Shown one piece after another: positions 8,093 to 17,409 of a DNA stretch of 42,097 bases. The notes beneath the pieces were generated by a model. The model was not told where the DNA came from, searched no databases, and saw only the letters and a list, made by a program, of their open reading frames with translations. The translations under genes were made by a program, and so were the position numbers. Position 1 is the stretch's first letter. Every line of letters starts with the position of its first letter. This DNA is from Arcobacteraceae bacterium (GTDB lineage Bacteria; Campylobacterota; Campylobacteria; Campylobacterales; Arcobacteraceae): NCBI GenBank assembly GCA_029935705.1, contig JAOZJU010000010.1, positions 1-42,097 of the forward strand, read 5' to 3'.

Positions 8093-8937
8093 CCGGAGGT
8101 ATTTTTGCTATACTTGACGATATAGCTATTTTGCTTGATGATGCAGCAGTAGCTACTAAAATATCTATCAAAAAAACAGCAGGAATATTAGGAGATGACT
8201 TAGCAGTAAATGCTCAAAAGTCGTCAAATTTTTCCTCAAGTAGAGAGTTGCCTGTATTGTATGCTATAACCAAAGGTTCGTTTATAAACAAAGCTTTGAT
8301 ACTTCCTGTTGCATTTTTGTTGTCTGCATATGCATCTTATATGATAGTTCCTATTTTGCTGTTGGGTGGATTGTATCTATCTTATGAAGCGGTTGAAAAG
8401 ATATATGAGTATGCACAGTTAAAGACAAAAGGAAACAAACAGCATCAAAAAACAAAAACTATGACAGAAAAACAAAAGATAAAATCCGCTATTATGACTG
8501 ATTTTATCTTGTCAATTGAGATAGTAGTATTGACTTTAGGAACAGTTTTGGACTATAACTTAACGACACAAATCATAGCTACATCTGTTGTAGCTATTTT
8601 AGCTACTGTTGGTGTATATGGTTTGGTTGCATTGATAATTCGTATGGATGATATAGGTCTTTATATCACAAACCACAGCAAAGCAAATAGCTATAAACAA
8701 AAGTTTGGCAAAACACTCATAACAGCCTTGCCAAAAATTATCAAAATACTCACAGTCGTAGGTACTATTGCTATGCTTCTTGTAGGTGGCGGTATATTTA
8801 GTCACAACATAAGTATGGTTCATCATATAGGTGATATAGTGCAAATATACCCTGTATTGTTTGATATGATTGTAGGGTTTATTGTTGGGTTTTTCTTTTT
8901 TATAAGTTTAAAATTTATTAAGGGTTTGTTTGTTTAA
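8089..8937 (+). CDS. DUF808 (YedI-like) inner membrane protein
   Basis: A 282-residue polytopic membrane protein. The N-terminus (ILDDIAILLDDAAVATKIS, then KKTAGILGDDLAVNAQ) and RELPVLYAITKGSFINK match the conserved opening of the YedI/DUF808 family as I know it from E. coli. Hydrophobic helices follow at about 70-95, 165-190, 215-240 and 255-280, with a lysine-rich cytoplasmic loop near 115-140. It is slightly shorter than the roughly 300-residue E. coli protein. The family's function is not established. It opens an operon with a metallopeptidase and bioV, and its stop overlaps the next start by 8 bases. Confidence 0.88.
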   Translation: MTGGIFAILDDIAILLDDAAVATKISIKKTAGILGDDLAVNAQKSSNFSSSRELPVLYAITKGSFINKALILPVAFLLSAYASYMIVPILLLGGLYLSYEAVEKIYEYAQLKTKGNKQHQKTKTMTEKQKIKSAIMTDFILSIEIVVLTLGTVLDYNLTTQIIATSVVAILATVGVYGLVALIIRMDDIGLYITNHSKANSYKQKFGKTLITALPKIIKILTVVGTIAMLLVGGGIFSHNISMVHHIGDIVQIYPVLFDMIVGFIVGFFFFISLKFIKGLFV

Positions 8938-9625
8938 AACTATAGAAAACTACAAATTTGAACTAAAATTTCATAGATCAAATCGTATCAAACGAACTAC
9001 AGTGGTATTAAATAGCCAAAAATTAGTCACGATAAAAGCTCCTATATCCTTTAGTGACAGACAGTTTGAAAAGATATATTTAAAGTTTATTCCATGGATA
9101 AAAAAGCATATAAAAAATGCAAAATGCTCACACAAGTTTGATATATTGTCAAATCAAACCATAGATTTTTTGGGTAAAAAACACAAACTAACACTAAAAG
9201 AGAAAAACGACACAACCAAAGCTAAGATAGTATTTGAAGATGGGCAGTATTGTTTGTATTATAACAAAAATATCCACAAATCATATGAAGATTTTTTCTT
9301 TAGTTTAAAATCTTTTTATTTTTTAAACTCAAAAGATATTGTAGATAATATATTTTTAAAATATATAGAAAAAACAGATTTAAAACCAAAAAAAATAACC
9401 TACAAATATCTAAAATCAAAGTGGGCAAGCTGTAGCTGGGAGGATAAAATTAGTTTTAATATTATGTTGCTTCAGTTTGATATAGATGTGATATCTTATG
9501 TAGTGCTTCACGAACTTTGTCACATAAAAGAGAAAAATCACTCAAACAATTTTTGGCAATTAGTTTATAAATATATGCCAGACTACAAAAGATATCAGAT
9601 AGCTCTCAAAGGCGGAATATTGTGA
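8930..9625 (+). CDS. YgjP-like (DUF45/M48-type) metallopeptidase
   Basis: A 231-residue protein whose C-terminus carries the zinc-peptidase signature HELCHIKEKNHSNNFW: His194, Glu195 and His198, with a third ligand probably His204. The upstream segment LKSKWASCSWEDKISFN (about 161-177) is typical of the YgjP/DUF45 family, and the N-terminal half is the usual beta-rich domain. No signal peptide is seen, so it should act in the cytoplasm; substrates are unknown. The start is TTG 8930, supported by AAGGG upstream and by the 8-base overlap with the DUF808 gene. The stop overlaps the bioV start (GTGA). Confidence 0.88.
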   Translation: MFKTIENYKFELKFHRSNRIKRTTVVLNSQKLVTIKAPISFSDRQFEKIYLKFIPWIKKHIKNAKCSHKFDILSNQTIDFLGKKHKLTLKEKNDTTKAKIVFEDGQYCLYYNKNIHKSYEDFFFSLKSFYFLNSKDIVDNIFLKYIEKTDLKPKKITYKYLKSKWASCSWEDKISFNIMLLQFDIDVISYVVLHELCHIKEKNHSNNFWQLVYKYMPDYKRYQIALKGGIL

Positions 9626-10119
9626 TATATTTTAGTGGGTTTTGTCTAAAAGATGAGGCAAAGCTGTTTGAAAACTATCTTGAGGATAAAGAGTTGGTTG
9701 TAAGCGGGTTTAGTGCTGGAGCTATAGATGCTTTTGAGTATTGTCAAACTACCACTTCAAGAGTAGATAAACTTCAGTTAATCAGTCCTGCTTTTTTTCA
9801 AAATAAAGAGAAACGATTTATAACAAATCAGCTCTTATATTTTGAGAAAAACAAAGAGTTGTATAAAGAACAATTTTTTAAAAATATCACCAATACAAAT
9901 ATAGATATATATAAAACAGATGGCAAAAAGCAGCACCTAAAAAAGCTTCTTAATTTTGTCTGGGAGAAAGATAAGTTAAAAAAAATTAAAGACAAAGGTA
10001 TCCAAATAGAGCTATTTTTAGGTTTAAATGATAAAATCATAGATAGTGATGAAGTAGCAATATTTTTTAAAGATATCGCAACTGTATATCTATATAAAAA
10101 CAAAGGACATATTCTGTGA
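9622..10119 (+). CDS. bioV: Pimeloyl-ACP methyl ester esterase, BioV type
   Basis: Small alpha/beta-hydrolase of 165 residues. The opening FSGF...LFENYL...VVSGFSAGAIDAFEY matches Helicobacter BioV as I remember it. The nucleophile should be Ser31 in G-F-S-A-G, with Asp in LGLNDKI and His163 in the C-terminal NKGHIL completing the triad. BioV removes the methyl ester from pimeloyl-ACP methyl ester, ending pimelate synthesis for biotin; it replaces BioH. GTG 9622 is the start and overlaps the previous stop. No other bio gene lies in this window, but the biotin-dependent carboxyltransferase OadA (38919-40718) shows that the cell needs biotin. Confidence 0.82.
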   Translation: MIYFSGFCLKDEAKLFENYLEDKELVVSGFSAGAIDAFEYCQTTTSRVDKLQLISPAFFQNKEKRFITNQLLYFEKNKELYKEQFFKNITNTNIDIYKTDGKKQHLKKLLNFVWEKDKLKKIKDKGIQIELFLGLNDKIIDSDEVAIFFKDIATVYLYKNKGHIL

Positions 10120-10235
10120 AAGAGGTTTTGGATATCGTGATGACTGTAGGGTTTGTTCTCTTGCTTTTTTGGTTTATAAATGGTATGAACAAAAATCAAA
10201 TACAAAAGCACAAAGATAAGTTAGGAGACAAATAG
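10116..10235 (+). CDS. 39-residue single-span membrane protein
   Basis: GTG 10116 overlaps the bioV stop (GTGA), and the TAG at 10233-10235 shares its last base with the GTG start of glyS. The 39-residue product begins MKEVLDIVMT, has one membrane helix (about residues 8-23, VMTVGFVLLLFWFING) and ends in a basic tail (KHKDKLGDK), so an N-out/C-in orientation is likely. GGACAT lies upstream, inside bioV. Being locked between two overlapping genes is good evidence that it is translated. Function unknown; it may assist the membrane or simply couple translation of glyS. Confidence 0.7.
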   Translation: MKEVLDIVMTVGFVLLLFWFINGMNKNQIQKHKDKLGDK

Positions 10236-12232
10236 TGACAACCAAACCTATGCTCATAGAGATACTAACAGAAGAGTTGCCAGCAGTTCCTTTTCAAAAA
10301 GAGTTGCCAAATATCAAAAAAAAATGGCAAGAGATTTTAGATAGATACTCATTTGAAACAAATTTTGAGTTTTTTTATACTCCAAGGCGACTCATCTTGC
10401 TACACAAGCAAATGCCGACAAAACAATGCGACAAAACAAAAGAGCTTGTAGGTGCACCGATAAGCATAGCTTACAAAGACGGCAAACCAACCAATGCTTG
10501 TATAAGTTTTGCTAAAAAGTGTGGTGTGCAAACTGATAAACTATCCACAAAAACGATAAACTCCCAAGAAGTTTTGTATTTTAAAAAAAACACAATAGGC
10601 AAAGAGACAAAAGAGCTTTTAGAAGATATGATAAACCAGTTTTTAAAAAACTTAAACTTTGGCAAAGCTATGAGGTGGGCAAGTTGTGAAAAGAGCTTCA
10701 TAAGACCAATACGAGGTTTGGTAGCGATGATAGGCGATGAAGATATAAAGGTATCTGCTTTTGGTGTAAACTCAAGCAAAAAGACAAATATCCACAGAAG
10801 TATATCATACGACAAAATAGGTTTTGCTACAATTGAAGAGTATTTTGAAGTTTTAAAAAACAATGGTGTAGTATTTGACCAAACCCAAAGAGAATACACA
10901 ATCATCAAACAAATAGAAGATATATCAAAAAAGCAAGATATAGATGTAGATATAGACAAACAACTTCTAAGTGAGATAGTAGCTATGTGTGAGTATCCTA
11001 CAGTTTTGTGTGGGAATTTTGATAAAAAATTTTTAAATCTACCCAAAGAGGTTATCATAAACTCTATGAAAGAGCATCAAAGATATTTTGCTTGTTTTAA
11101 ACAAAATAAGATCACAAACAGATTTATAGTAGTATCAAATGCCTATACAGATGATATGAGCTTGGTGCAAAGAGGCAATGAAAAAGTTCTAAGACCAAGG
11201 CTTGAAGATGCTATGTTTTTTTATCAAAATGATATAAAAGATGGTTTAGATAGCCAAAAACTAAAAAATATCAAATTTGCAGATAGTTTAGGTACTGTAT
11301 ATGACAAGATGTTAAGAGAACAAAAAATTGCTTTGTTGTTTAACAACGATCCAAACCTCATAGAAGCTATAGTTTTAAGCAAAGCTGATTTGGTAAGCAA
11401 TATGGTAGTAGAGTTTCCAAAACTTCAAGGACTGATGGGATATTATTATGCCAAAAAGATGAACAAAGATGATAAAATCTGCCAAGCTATAAAAGAACAA
11501 TATATGCCTACAAGCGATACAGCACCTTTGCCAAATAGTTTGTTTGGTGCTATTGTAGCAATTTGTAGTAGATTTGATACAATTTTATCTATGTTTAGTA
11601 TAGACAAAATACCAACAGGAAGCAAAGACCCATACGGCCTAAGAAGAGCAGTGGTTGCAATTGTGCGAATTTGTCTAAAGTTTGATATCAAGTTTGATAT
11701 TATAAATCTTATAGATAGCTTGTCACCAAACTACAAAAAAATTGACAAAGATATGATAGTAGAGTTTTTTTATGAAAGATTTTATAAAATATACAAAGAT
11801 ATAAATCCATCAGTCATAAAAGCAGTGCTTGGTGGTCAAAGTGGCGATATAGTTGATTTTGATAAAAAACTAAAAGCTTTAGATATGGCAGTTTCGCAAA
11901 AAGAGTTTGAGGTAAATTTCAAGACATTTAAGAGAGTTGCAAATATAGTAGATGAAACTGTCAAAGATATCAATATAGATGAAGCTATGCTTGTAGATAA
12001 AACAGAGATAACTTTAGTATCAAAACTTAAAACAATACAACAAAACAACACAAATAGTTTTGAAAACAAACTATCTAAACTTTTTGCTCTAAAGAGTGAT
12101 ATAGATAATTTTTTTGATAAAGTAAAGATAAATTGTGATGATATTAAGTTAAAACAAAATAGACAAAAAATTATAAACAATATATACCAAGAGTTTAAAA
12201 AGATAGCTGATATAAAACTTATCACAATTTAG
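10235..12232 (+). CDS. glyS: Glycine--tRNA ligase beta subunit
   Basis: Beta subunit of the alpha2beta2 glycyl-tRNA synthetase, which recognises tRNA-Gly while the alpha subunit (glyQ, not in this window) activates glycine. The 665-residue protein starts TTKPMLIEILTEELPA, the conserved opening of GlyS. It carries the family signature around TPTGSKDPYGLRRA-like sequence (IPTGSKDPYGLRRAVVAIVR) near residue 460, and the C-terminal 130 residues form the helical anticodon-binding domain. The start is GTG 10235, sharing one base with the previous stop; TTAGGAG lies 8 bases upstream. Length is slightly below the roughly 690 residues of E. coli. It ends the operon begun at 7975. Confidence 0.96.
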   Translation: MTTKPMLIEILTEELPAVPFQKELPNIKKKWQEILDRYSFETNFEFFYTPRRLILLHKQMPTKQCDKTKELVGAPISIAYKDGKPTNACISFAKKCGVQTDKLSTKTINSQEVLYFKKNTIGKETKELLEDMINQFLKNLNFGKAMRWASCEKSFIRPIRGLVAMIGDEDIKVSAFGVNSSKKTNIHRSISYDKIGFATIEEYFEVLKNNGVVFDQTQREYTIIKQIEDISKKQDIDVDIDKQLLSEIVAMCEYPTVLCGNFDKKFLNLPKEVIINSMKEHQRYFACFKQNKITNRFIVVSNAYTDDMSLVQRGNEKVLRPRLEDAMFFYQNDIKDGLDSQKLKNIKFADSLGTVYDKMLREQKIALLFNNDPNLIEAIVLSKADLVSNMVVEFPKLQGLMGYYYAKKMNKDDKICQAIKEQYMPTSDTAPLPNSLFGAIVAICSRFDTILSMFSIDKIPTGSKDPYGLRRAVVAIVRICLKFDIKFDIINLIDSLSPNYKKIDKDMIVEFFYERFYKIYKDINPSVIKAVLGGQSGDIVDFDKKLKALDMAVSQKEFEVNFKTFKRVANIVDETVKDINIDEAMLVDKTEITLVSKLKTIQQNNTNSFENKLSKLFALKSDIDNFFDKVKINCDDIKLKQNRQKIINNIYQEFKKIADIKLITI

Positions 12233-12251
12233 AAGCGACAAACAACCTCTT

Positions 12252-12701
12252 CTAATCGCTCAAATCAACCTCCCAAAAAAACTCTATCCAGTTTGTGGCT
12301 TCTTTGACACTGAAATCAGGCTGAAGCATAGCTGTGGATTTGTAAAAAAGAGTGGCTACTTTAAACTCACAAGCAGGATAGTTGGTTTGAAGTTTTTTTA
12401 TGATATATTGCATACTCTCGCCACTATCTACTATATCATCTATCAACACCACTTTTTTTCTGTTTTCTAAGTTTGGTATATTAAACACTTTACAGTGGTC
12501 TAATTTTTTTTGACCATCATACATAATAGAGTTTACTGTATATACCTCTCTTGTATTCATAGCTTCACCTATCAATTGACCCAAAGCCATACCACCACGA
12601 GCTACTGCTACGAGGGCATCTGGATCGTAAGATAGTATCTGTTTTAGTAGAGTTTTGCTATCTTTTAAAAACTCATCGTATCCATAATATACCTTTGTCA
12701 A
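12252..12701 (-). CDS. Purine phosphoribosyltransferase
   Basis: A 149-residue type I phosphoribosyltransferase. The PRPP-binding motif KVVLIDDIVDSGES lies at 83-96, and the flexible-loop region and pyrophosphate loop (VAVARGGMALG at 31-41) are in place. The C-terminal hood has an aromatic-rich segment (NWIEFFWEVD) like xanthine/hypoxanthine enzymes of the Gpt group. It should convert a purine base and PRPP to the nucleotide in the cytoplasm. It overlaps the upstream NCS2 permease gene by 4 bases, so the base imported by that carrier is its likely substrate. The exact base (guanine, hypoxanthine or xanthine) cannot be read from sequence. Confidence 0.88.
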   Translation of the reverse strand: MTKVYYGYDEFLKDSKTLLKQILSYDPDALVAVARGGMALGQLIGEAMNTREVYTVNSIMYDGQKKLDHCKVFNIPNLENRKKVVLIDDIVDSGESMQYIIKKLQTNYPACEFKVATLFYKSTAMLQPDFSVKEATNWIEFFWEVDLSD

Positions 12702-13993
12702 ACTATAAACACAATCAATGATATAGCAGTTATCACCAACAACCCTAAGTTGATATCCTCAAACTCTTGTTTTAGAAGTTTTAAAGTGGTATATACTACA
12801 AACCCAGCAGCAAAACCATTTGTAATAGAAAAGGTCAATGGCATAAGTATTACTATCAAAAATGAAGCACTTGTGATAGCTAAGTCGTTGTTTTTAAAAT
12901 TTATATTACCAAGTTCTGTAAACATCAATATACCTACAACTACTAACACTGGATATATAGCATTTGGAGGAATTGATTTAAATAGTGGCAACATAAACAA
13001 AGTTAAAATAAAAAACAACCCAGTAAAAATAGCAGTCAAACCAGTTCTGCCACCCTCCTCAACACCACTGGCACTCTCTATAAATGAAGTAGTAGTAGAG
13101 ACTCCAAGCAAACTACCAGCTACAGTAGCAACCGCATCTGCTTCAAGAGTTTTTTCTAAGGCTTTGTCATCTTTGTCTTTGGTTTGAAACAAGTTTGCAC
13201 GAGTTCCAACACCTGTCAAAGTGCCAATAGTATCAAACATATCAGTCACTAAAAATGTAACAATCACAGGCAAGAGACTAAGAGATAAAGCACTTATGAT
13301 ATCAAGTTCGAAAAATATAGGAGATATAGATGCAGGCAAAGATACAATTGTCTGAGGCAGCTGGCCTATACCTACAATCCAACCTAAAATAGATGTGATA
13401 ACAATACTCAATATAAATGCACCTTTTAGCCTAAATGTATAAAATCCAAGAGTGATAAAAAGTCCTACAATACCAAGTATCACAGGTGCCGAACCCAAAT
13501 CTCCAAGCGAAACCAAAGTAGCCTTGTTTGCTGTGATGATACCCATCTGTTTAAGACCGATAAATGCTATAAATGCACCAATACCAGCACTAATAGCTCG
13601 ACGAAGATCAACTGGTATGCTTGTCATAAGCCATATTCGAAACTTTGTAAATGACAACACTACAAATATAACACCACTTAAAAATACAACCCCCAAAGCA
13701 GTTTGCCATGCAATTCCCATACCCAATACCAAACCATAAGCAAAATAAGCATTTAGTCCCATACCAACACTCATAGCAATTGGAGTATTTGACCAATAAC
13801 CACTAAAAATAGTAGCAAATATAGTAATAAGTGCCGTAGCGGTAACCACTGCCCCCATAGGAAGCCCTGCATCTGCTAGTATGAAGCCATTTACAGGGAC
13901 AATATACATCATAGTTAAAAATGTAGTCCATCCTGCTATAAACTCCTGTTTTACAGTTGTGTTGTTTTTGTCTAAACCAAATCGTGAAAGCAT
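12698..13993 (-). CDS. NCS2 family purine permease (AzgA/PbuG type)
   Basis: Inner membrane purine transporter of 431 residues with 12-14 hydrophobic helices. Family signatures visible are the N-terminal FGLDKNNTTVKQEFIAGWTT-like block, GMGLNAYFAYG near residue 76, and DMFDTIGTLTGVGTRAN near 245, with ADAVATVAGSLLGVSTTTSFIESASG shortly after. The AzgA branch imports adenine, guanine or hypoxanthine with protons. The downstream phosphoribosyltransferase overlaps by 4 bases, forming an uptake-salvage pair. AAAGGA lies 8 bases before ATG 13993. Confidence 0.93.
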   Translation of the reverse strand: MLSRFGLDKNNTTVKQEFIAGWTTFLTMMYIVPVNGFILADAGLPMGAVVTATALITIFATIFSGYWSNTPIAMSVGMGLNAYFAYGLVLGMGIAWQTALGVVFLSGVIFVVLSFTKFRIWLMTSIPVDLRRAISAGIGAFIAFIGLKQMGIITANKATLVSLGDLGSAPVILGIVGLFITLGFYTFRLKGAFILSIVITSILGWIVGIGQLPQTIVSLPASISPIFFELDIISALSLSLLPVIVTFLVTDMFDTIGTLTGVGTRANLFQTKDKDDKALEKTLEADAVATVAGSLLGVSTTTSFIESASGVEEGGRTGLTAIFTGLFFILTLFMLPLFKSIPPNAIYPVLVVVGILMFTELGNINFKNNDLAITSASFLIVILMPLTFSITNGFAAGFVVYTTLKLLKQEFEDINLGLLVITAISLIVFIV

Positions 13994-14046
13994 TTTTATT
14001 ATCCTTTTGCTCCTCTATTTATAAGCTATAGAAGATATTTTGTGTA

Positions 14047-14063
14047 ATTATATCTAATTAGAT
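14047..14063 (-). promoter_or_regulatory. Promoter of the purine uptake operon with adjoining palindrome
   Basis: On the minus strand TATAAT lies at 14052-14047, about 55 bases before the permease ATG. Touching it upstream is the perfect 12-bp palindrome ATCTAATTAGAT (14052-14063). A regulator bound here would contact polymerase, and a purine-responsive repressor is one possibility. No convincing -35 is seen. The palindrome is AT-rich and could be chance. Confidence 0.4.
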
Positions 14064-14096
14064 TGAAAGTTTCAGCTAAAATTAAAATTTTTTAGA

Positions 14097-14107
14097 TATA
14101 ATATAAT
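14097..14107 (+). promoter_or_regulatory. Overlapping TATAAT elements directly before rpoD start codon
   Basis: TATAATATAAT fills 14097-14107, ending at the base before ATG 14108. The first TATAAT (14097-14102) leaves 5 bases to the ATG, so transcription would start at or inside the start codon. There is no Shine-Dalgarno sequence in the preceding 25 bases. A leaderless rpoD mRNA is one reading; an unseen upstream promoter is the other. Confidence 0.45.
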
Positions 14108-15949
14108 ATGGCAAAAATAAACATCACAAAACTACTTGACAATATATTTAAAGAGAATAAAAATAGCACAATAACATACGAAACACTTGTATCTGTATTT
14201 GACAAAACACCAACATTGGCAAACTGTAAAAAAGTAGATGCTTTGTCTTGTTTATACAAAGTAAAACTTATTCACACAAGAGAGCTTGTCCACAAGACAA
14301 AAAATGAACAAATCAAACAAAAACAGATCCAAAGACAAAAAAATATCAAAAACAAAGAGAGTCTTGAAGATGAACTTTTAAACCAAAAAGAGCTCTCTGA
14401 GTGGAGTAGAAGCGACTCGCCTGTTAGAATGTATCTAAGACAAATGGGCAATGTGCCACTACTTACAAAAGAGCATGAGATAGAGATAAGCAAAATGATC
14501 AAACACGGAGAAGATATAATACTAAATGCTATTTGTTCTATATCTTATCTTATTGAGTTTATTATTGATTATAAAGAACCGCTTGTAAACCGTGAAAGAA
14601 AAGTCAAAGAACTATTTAAAAGTTTTGATGAAAAAGAGGATGTTGAGGTTGAAGATGCACAAAACAAAAAAAAGCCTGCAAATATATCCAAAACAAACCT
14701 TTTGGAAAAGAGAGAGAAACATATAATTGCTGAGTTTAAAACACTTGAAAAAGCAAAACAACAATGGCAAAAATATCTTGATGAGCATGACAAAAGTGCT
14801 AAAAAAGACAAATTTGAAGAGCTTTTGCATGCTTTGACACTCTCTTATAAAAAACATCAAATGAAAAAAGCAATATTAGTATTGTCTCCTACTAGCAAAC
14901 TTATAGCAGAGATAGTAAAGATACTTGAAGCAACCTTAAATAGTGCAGATGATTTTGATATTCAGCTTAAAAAACTTGAGTATAGGTTGCCACTATTTAA
15001 TGATATCTTACGAGAAAATCACAACAAACTTTTATCCAAAATCACAAAACTTGACAAAAAAGATATAACCAAAATGGTTCCAGAGGTTACTATGGTAAAT
15101 ATCTATATGGATATAAAAAAACTTTTCAAGACAAGAGAAAATAGCAAAAAAGGTCTAAAGATGAGTGACCAAGAGCTTGAGGATATATTGACACAGATAA
15201 AAATTGGCAAAAAGATAGCCGATAGTGCAAAATTTAAGATGGCAAAAGCAAACTTACGATTGGTTGTCTCTATAGCTAAAAAATACACAAATAGAGGTTT
15301 GTTGTTTTTGGATTTGATACAAGAGGGCAATATAGGACTGATGAAAGCTGTAGATAAGTTTGAGTATAAACGAGGGTTTAAGTTTTCAACCTATGCTACT
15401 TGGTGGATAAGACAAGCGATCACTAGGGCTATAGCGGATCAAGCAAGGACAATACGAATCCCTATACATATGATAGAGACAGTAAATAGAATAAATTTGG
15501 TATCAAGAAGATATCTGCAAGAGCATGGCGAAGAACCAGACTTAAATACTATAGCAAAAATTATGGATATTGAAGAGGATAAGATAAGCCAAGTGCTAAA
15601 AATCACAAAAAAACCTAAATCGCTCGAAGCCCCTGTAGGAAAAGATGATGACGGAAAGTTTGGTGATTTTGTGCCAGACAACAGTATGCCAAGCCCACTT
15701 GACAATATCTTGACAGATGACTTAAAGGGTCAAATTGACAATGTCATAGACCAACTCACACAAAGAGAACAAGCAGTGATTCGTATGAGATATGGCCTTA
15801 TGGATGACAATAGCGACAGAACACTCGATGAGATAGCATTGAGACTAAATATCTCAAAAGAGAGAGTTCGTCAAATAGAAGCAACCGCTATAAAAAAACT
15901 CAAACACCCAAATGTAGGCAGAAACCTCAAAACATATATGGAGAGTTAG
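14108..15949 (+). CDS. rpoD: RNA polymerase primary sigma factor (sigma70)
   Basis: Housekeeping sigma factor of 613 residues. Region 1.2 ([19 protein letters not shown]) lies at about 102-120. A long charged non-conserved region occupies 150-360. Region 2 ([21 protein letters not shown] through [14 protein letters not shown]) lies at about 382-442, including the -10-reading helix. Regions 3 and 4 follow, ending with the -35-reading helix-turn-helix ([20 protein letters not shown]) near 580-600. The N-terminal 80 residues differ from classic region 1.1 and are rich in Lys/Gln. The gene is single, without dnaG or rpsU next to it in this window, and lies upstream of rpsT. Confidence 0.97.
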   Translation: MAKINITKLLDNIFKENKNSTITYETLVSVFDKTPTLANCKKVDALSCLYKVKLIHTRELVHKTKNEQIKQKQIQRQKNIKNKESLEDELLNQKELSEWSRSDSPVRMYLRQMGNVPLLTKEHEIEISKMIKHGEDIILNAICSISYLIEFIIDYKEPLVNRERKVKELFKSFDEKEDVEVEDAQNKKKPANISKTNLLEKREKHIIAEFKTLEKAKQQWQKYLDEHDKSAKKDKFEELLHALTLSYKKHQMKKAILVLSPTSKLIAEIVKILEATLNSADDFDIQLKKLEYRLPLFNDILRENHNKLLSKITKLDKKDITKMVPEVTMVNIYMDIKKLFKTRENSKKGLKMSDQELEDILTQIKIGKKIADSAKFKMAKANLRLVVSIAKKYTNRGLLFLDLIQEGNIGLMKAVDKFEYKRGFKFSTYATWWIRQAITRAIADQARTIRIPIHMIETVNRINLVSRRYLQEHGEEPDLNTIAKIMDIEEDKISQVLKITKKPKSLEAPVGKDDDGKFGDFVPDNSMPSPLDNILTDDLKGQIDNVIDQLTQREQAVIRMRYGLMDDNSDRTLDEIALRLNISKERVRQIEATAIKKLKHPNVGRNLKTYMES

Positions 15950-15990
15950 GGCACTTTTACAAAACTAATAGGTGCATTTGATCTCATCTG

Positions 15991-16020
15991 CACTATTTTG
16001 TTTAACACTATTTTGTTTAA
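15991..16020 (+). repeat. Perfect tandem duplication of 15 bases in rpoD-rpsT gap
   Basis: CACTATTTTGTTTAA occurs twice back to back (15991-16005 and 16006-16020). The gap also holds a weak dyad GTGCA...TGCAC (15973-15994) followed by a T-rich stretch, a poor terminator candidate for rpoD. The second copy ends 17 bases upstream of the rpsT -10, so the duplication creates two alternative, weak -35 contexts. Confidence 0.85.
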
Positions 16021-16037
16021 CTTTAAGCAACATTAGA

Positions 16038-16043
16038 TATAAT
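16038..16043 (+). promoter_or_regulatory. -10 element of the rpsT-prfA-yebC operon
   Basis: TATAAT at 16038-16043 with an AT-rich spacer and no clear -35 (GTTTAA at 16015-16020 is 17 bases upstream). Transcription would start near 16050, just before the AAGGA ribosome binding site at 16056-16060 that serves ATG 16066. Confidence 0.5.
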
Positions 16044-16065
16044 ATAAAAAAAGATAAGGATAGAT

Positions 16066-16326
16066 ATGGCAAACCATAAATCAGCAGCAAAAAGAGCAAA
16101 ACAGACGATAGTCAAAACAAAAAGAAATAGATTTTTCAAATCAAGAGTGAAAACAATCACTAAAAATGTATTAGACGCGGTTTCGTCAAATGACAAAGAG
16201 AAAGCACAAGAGAGTATGAAGCTGGCAAATAAATTTTTCCACCATACAGTAAGCAAAGGTATATTGAAAAAAGAGACTGTCAGTAGAAAAGTGAGCAGAC
16301 TTCAAAAAAAAGTTAATTCACTGTAA
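16066..16326 (+). CDS. rpsT: 30S ribosomal protein S20
   Basis: An 86-residue, lysine-rich, all-helical protein that binds 16S rRNA in the bottom of the 30S subunit. It starts [20 protein letters not shown], the standard S20 opening, and ends in a helix ([14 protein letters not shown]). Length is typical. AAGGA precedes the ATG by 5 bases. prfA starts 8 bases after its stop; the rpsT-prfA pair is typical of Campylobacterota. Confidence 0.97.
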   Translation: MANHKSAAKRAKQTIVKTKRNRFFKSRVKTITKNVLDAVSSNDKEKAQESMKLANKFFHHTVSKGILKKETVSRKVSRLQKKVNSL

Positions 16327-16334
16327 GTTATTGT

Positions 16335-17408
16335 ATGCTTCAAACTCAACTAAAAGTATTTGAAGATAGATATGAAGAGATAAACAAACTTCTCATAACA
16401 TCTGAAGTTGTCAAAGATATTAAAAAGATGACCAAATTATCTAAAGAGCAGTCCTCTATAAAAGATATAGTCAATGCATCAAAAATTTATCGCAGTACGA
16501 TAGAGCAGATACAAGAGAGTAAAGCAATGCTTGAAGATCCAGAGATGGAACAGATGGCAAAAGATGAATTAAAAATATTAGAAAAACAAAAGATCGACAT
16601 ACAAGATAAGATTCGTTTGCTTTTGTTGCCAAAAGACCCAAACGATGACAAAAATATTTTTGTCGAACTAAGAGCAGGAACTGGCGGAGATGAAGCTTCT
16701 CTTTTTGTTGGTGATATCTATAGAACATATATGAAGTATTGTGAAAATAGAGGCTGGAAAATAGAGATAATGAACTCAAGCGAATCAGAAGCTGGTGGAT
16801 TTAAAGAGCTGGTGTTTTTAATCAAAGGCGAAAAAGTCTATAGTAAAATGAAGTTCGAATCAGGCACACATAGAGTTCAAAGAGTTCCAGCGACAGAAAC
16901 ACAAGGACGAGTTCATACATCTGCTATCACTGTAGCTATCATACCTGAAGTTGACGACGAGCAGATCGAGATTAAGGCAGAAGATCTAAAGATAGACACT
17001 ATGAGAGCTTCTGGTTGTGGTGGCCAAAGTGTAAATACAACAGATAGTGCTATACGAATCACACACTTACCAACAGGTCTTGTAGTCACAAATCAAGACC
17101 AAAAATCACAACACAAAAACAGAGAAAAAGCACTCAAAGTACTAAAAGCAAGACTTTATGACCTACAAGAAAATGAAAGATTGCAAAAAGAGGGTGCAAA
17201 CAGAAAAGAGCAAGTAGGCACAGGGGATAGAAGCGGTAGAATACGAACTTACAACTATCCACAAGGACGAGTGACAGACCATCGTATAGGACTTACTCTT
17301 TATAGGTTGGATGCTATTATGAATGATGGATTGCTAGATGAGGTGATAGAGCCACTTATAGCTGACAACCAAGCAAAACTTATAGCAAATAATAGTTTAG
17401 GAAAATAG
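16335..17408 (+). CDS. prfA: Peptide chain release factor 1
   Basis: Class I release factor that reads UAA and UAG and triggers peptide release. The 357-residue protein has the anticodon-like P-A-T tripeptide at 185-187 (the RF1 form; RF2 has SPF) and the catalytic GGQ at 229-231 in [18 protein letters not shown]1 specificity is therefore clear. It lies between rpsT and a YebC-family gene with gaps of 8 and 1 bases. There is no strong Shine-Dalgarno right before ATG 16335, so coupling to rpsT is likely. Confidence 0.97.
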   Translation: MLQTQLKVFEDRYEEINKLLITSEVVKDIKKMTKLSKEQSSIKDIVNASKIYRSTIEQIQESKAMLEDPEMEQMAKDELKILEKQKIDIQDKIRLLLLPKDPNDDKNIFVELRAGTGGDEASLFVGDIYRTYMKYCENRGWKIEIMNSSESEAGGFKELVFLIKGEKVYSKMKFESGTHRVQRVPATETQGRVHTSAITVAIIPEVDDEQIEIKAEDLKIDTMRASGCGGQSVNTTDSAIRITHLPTGLVVTNQDQKSQHKNREKALKVLKARLYDLQENERLQKEGANRKEQVGTGDRSGRIRTYNYPQGRVTDHRIGLTLYRLDAIMNDGLLDEVIEPLIADNQAKLIANNSLGK

Positions 17409-17409
17409 A

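Noticed and set aside
12233-12262. Arms AGAAG/CTTCT and AGCGA/TCGCT between glyS and the phosphoribosyltransferase gene as a shared terminator
   Set aside because: The two pairings exclude each other, the loops are long and there is no T-run.
15973-16000. GTGCA...TGCAC dyad after rpoD as a terminator
   Set aside because: Only a 5-bp stem with a 12-base loop; the following T-rich stretch belongs to the tandem duplication.
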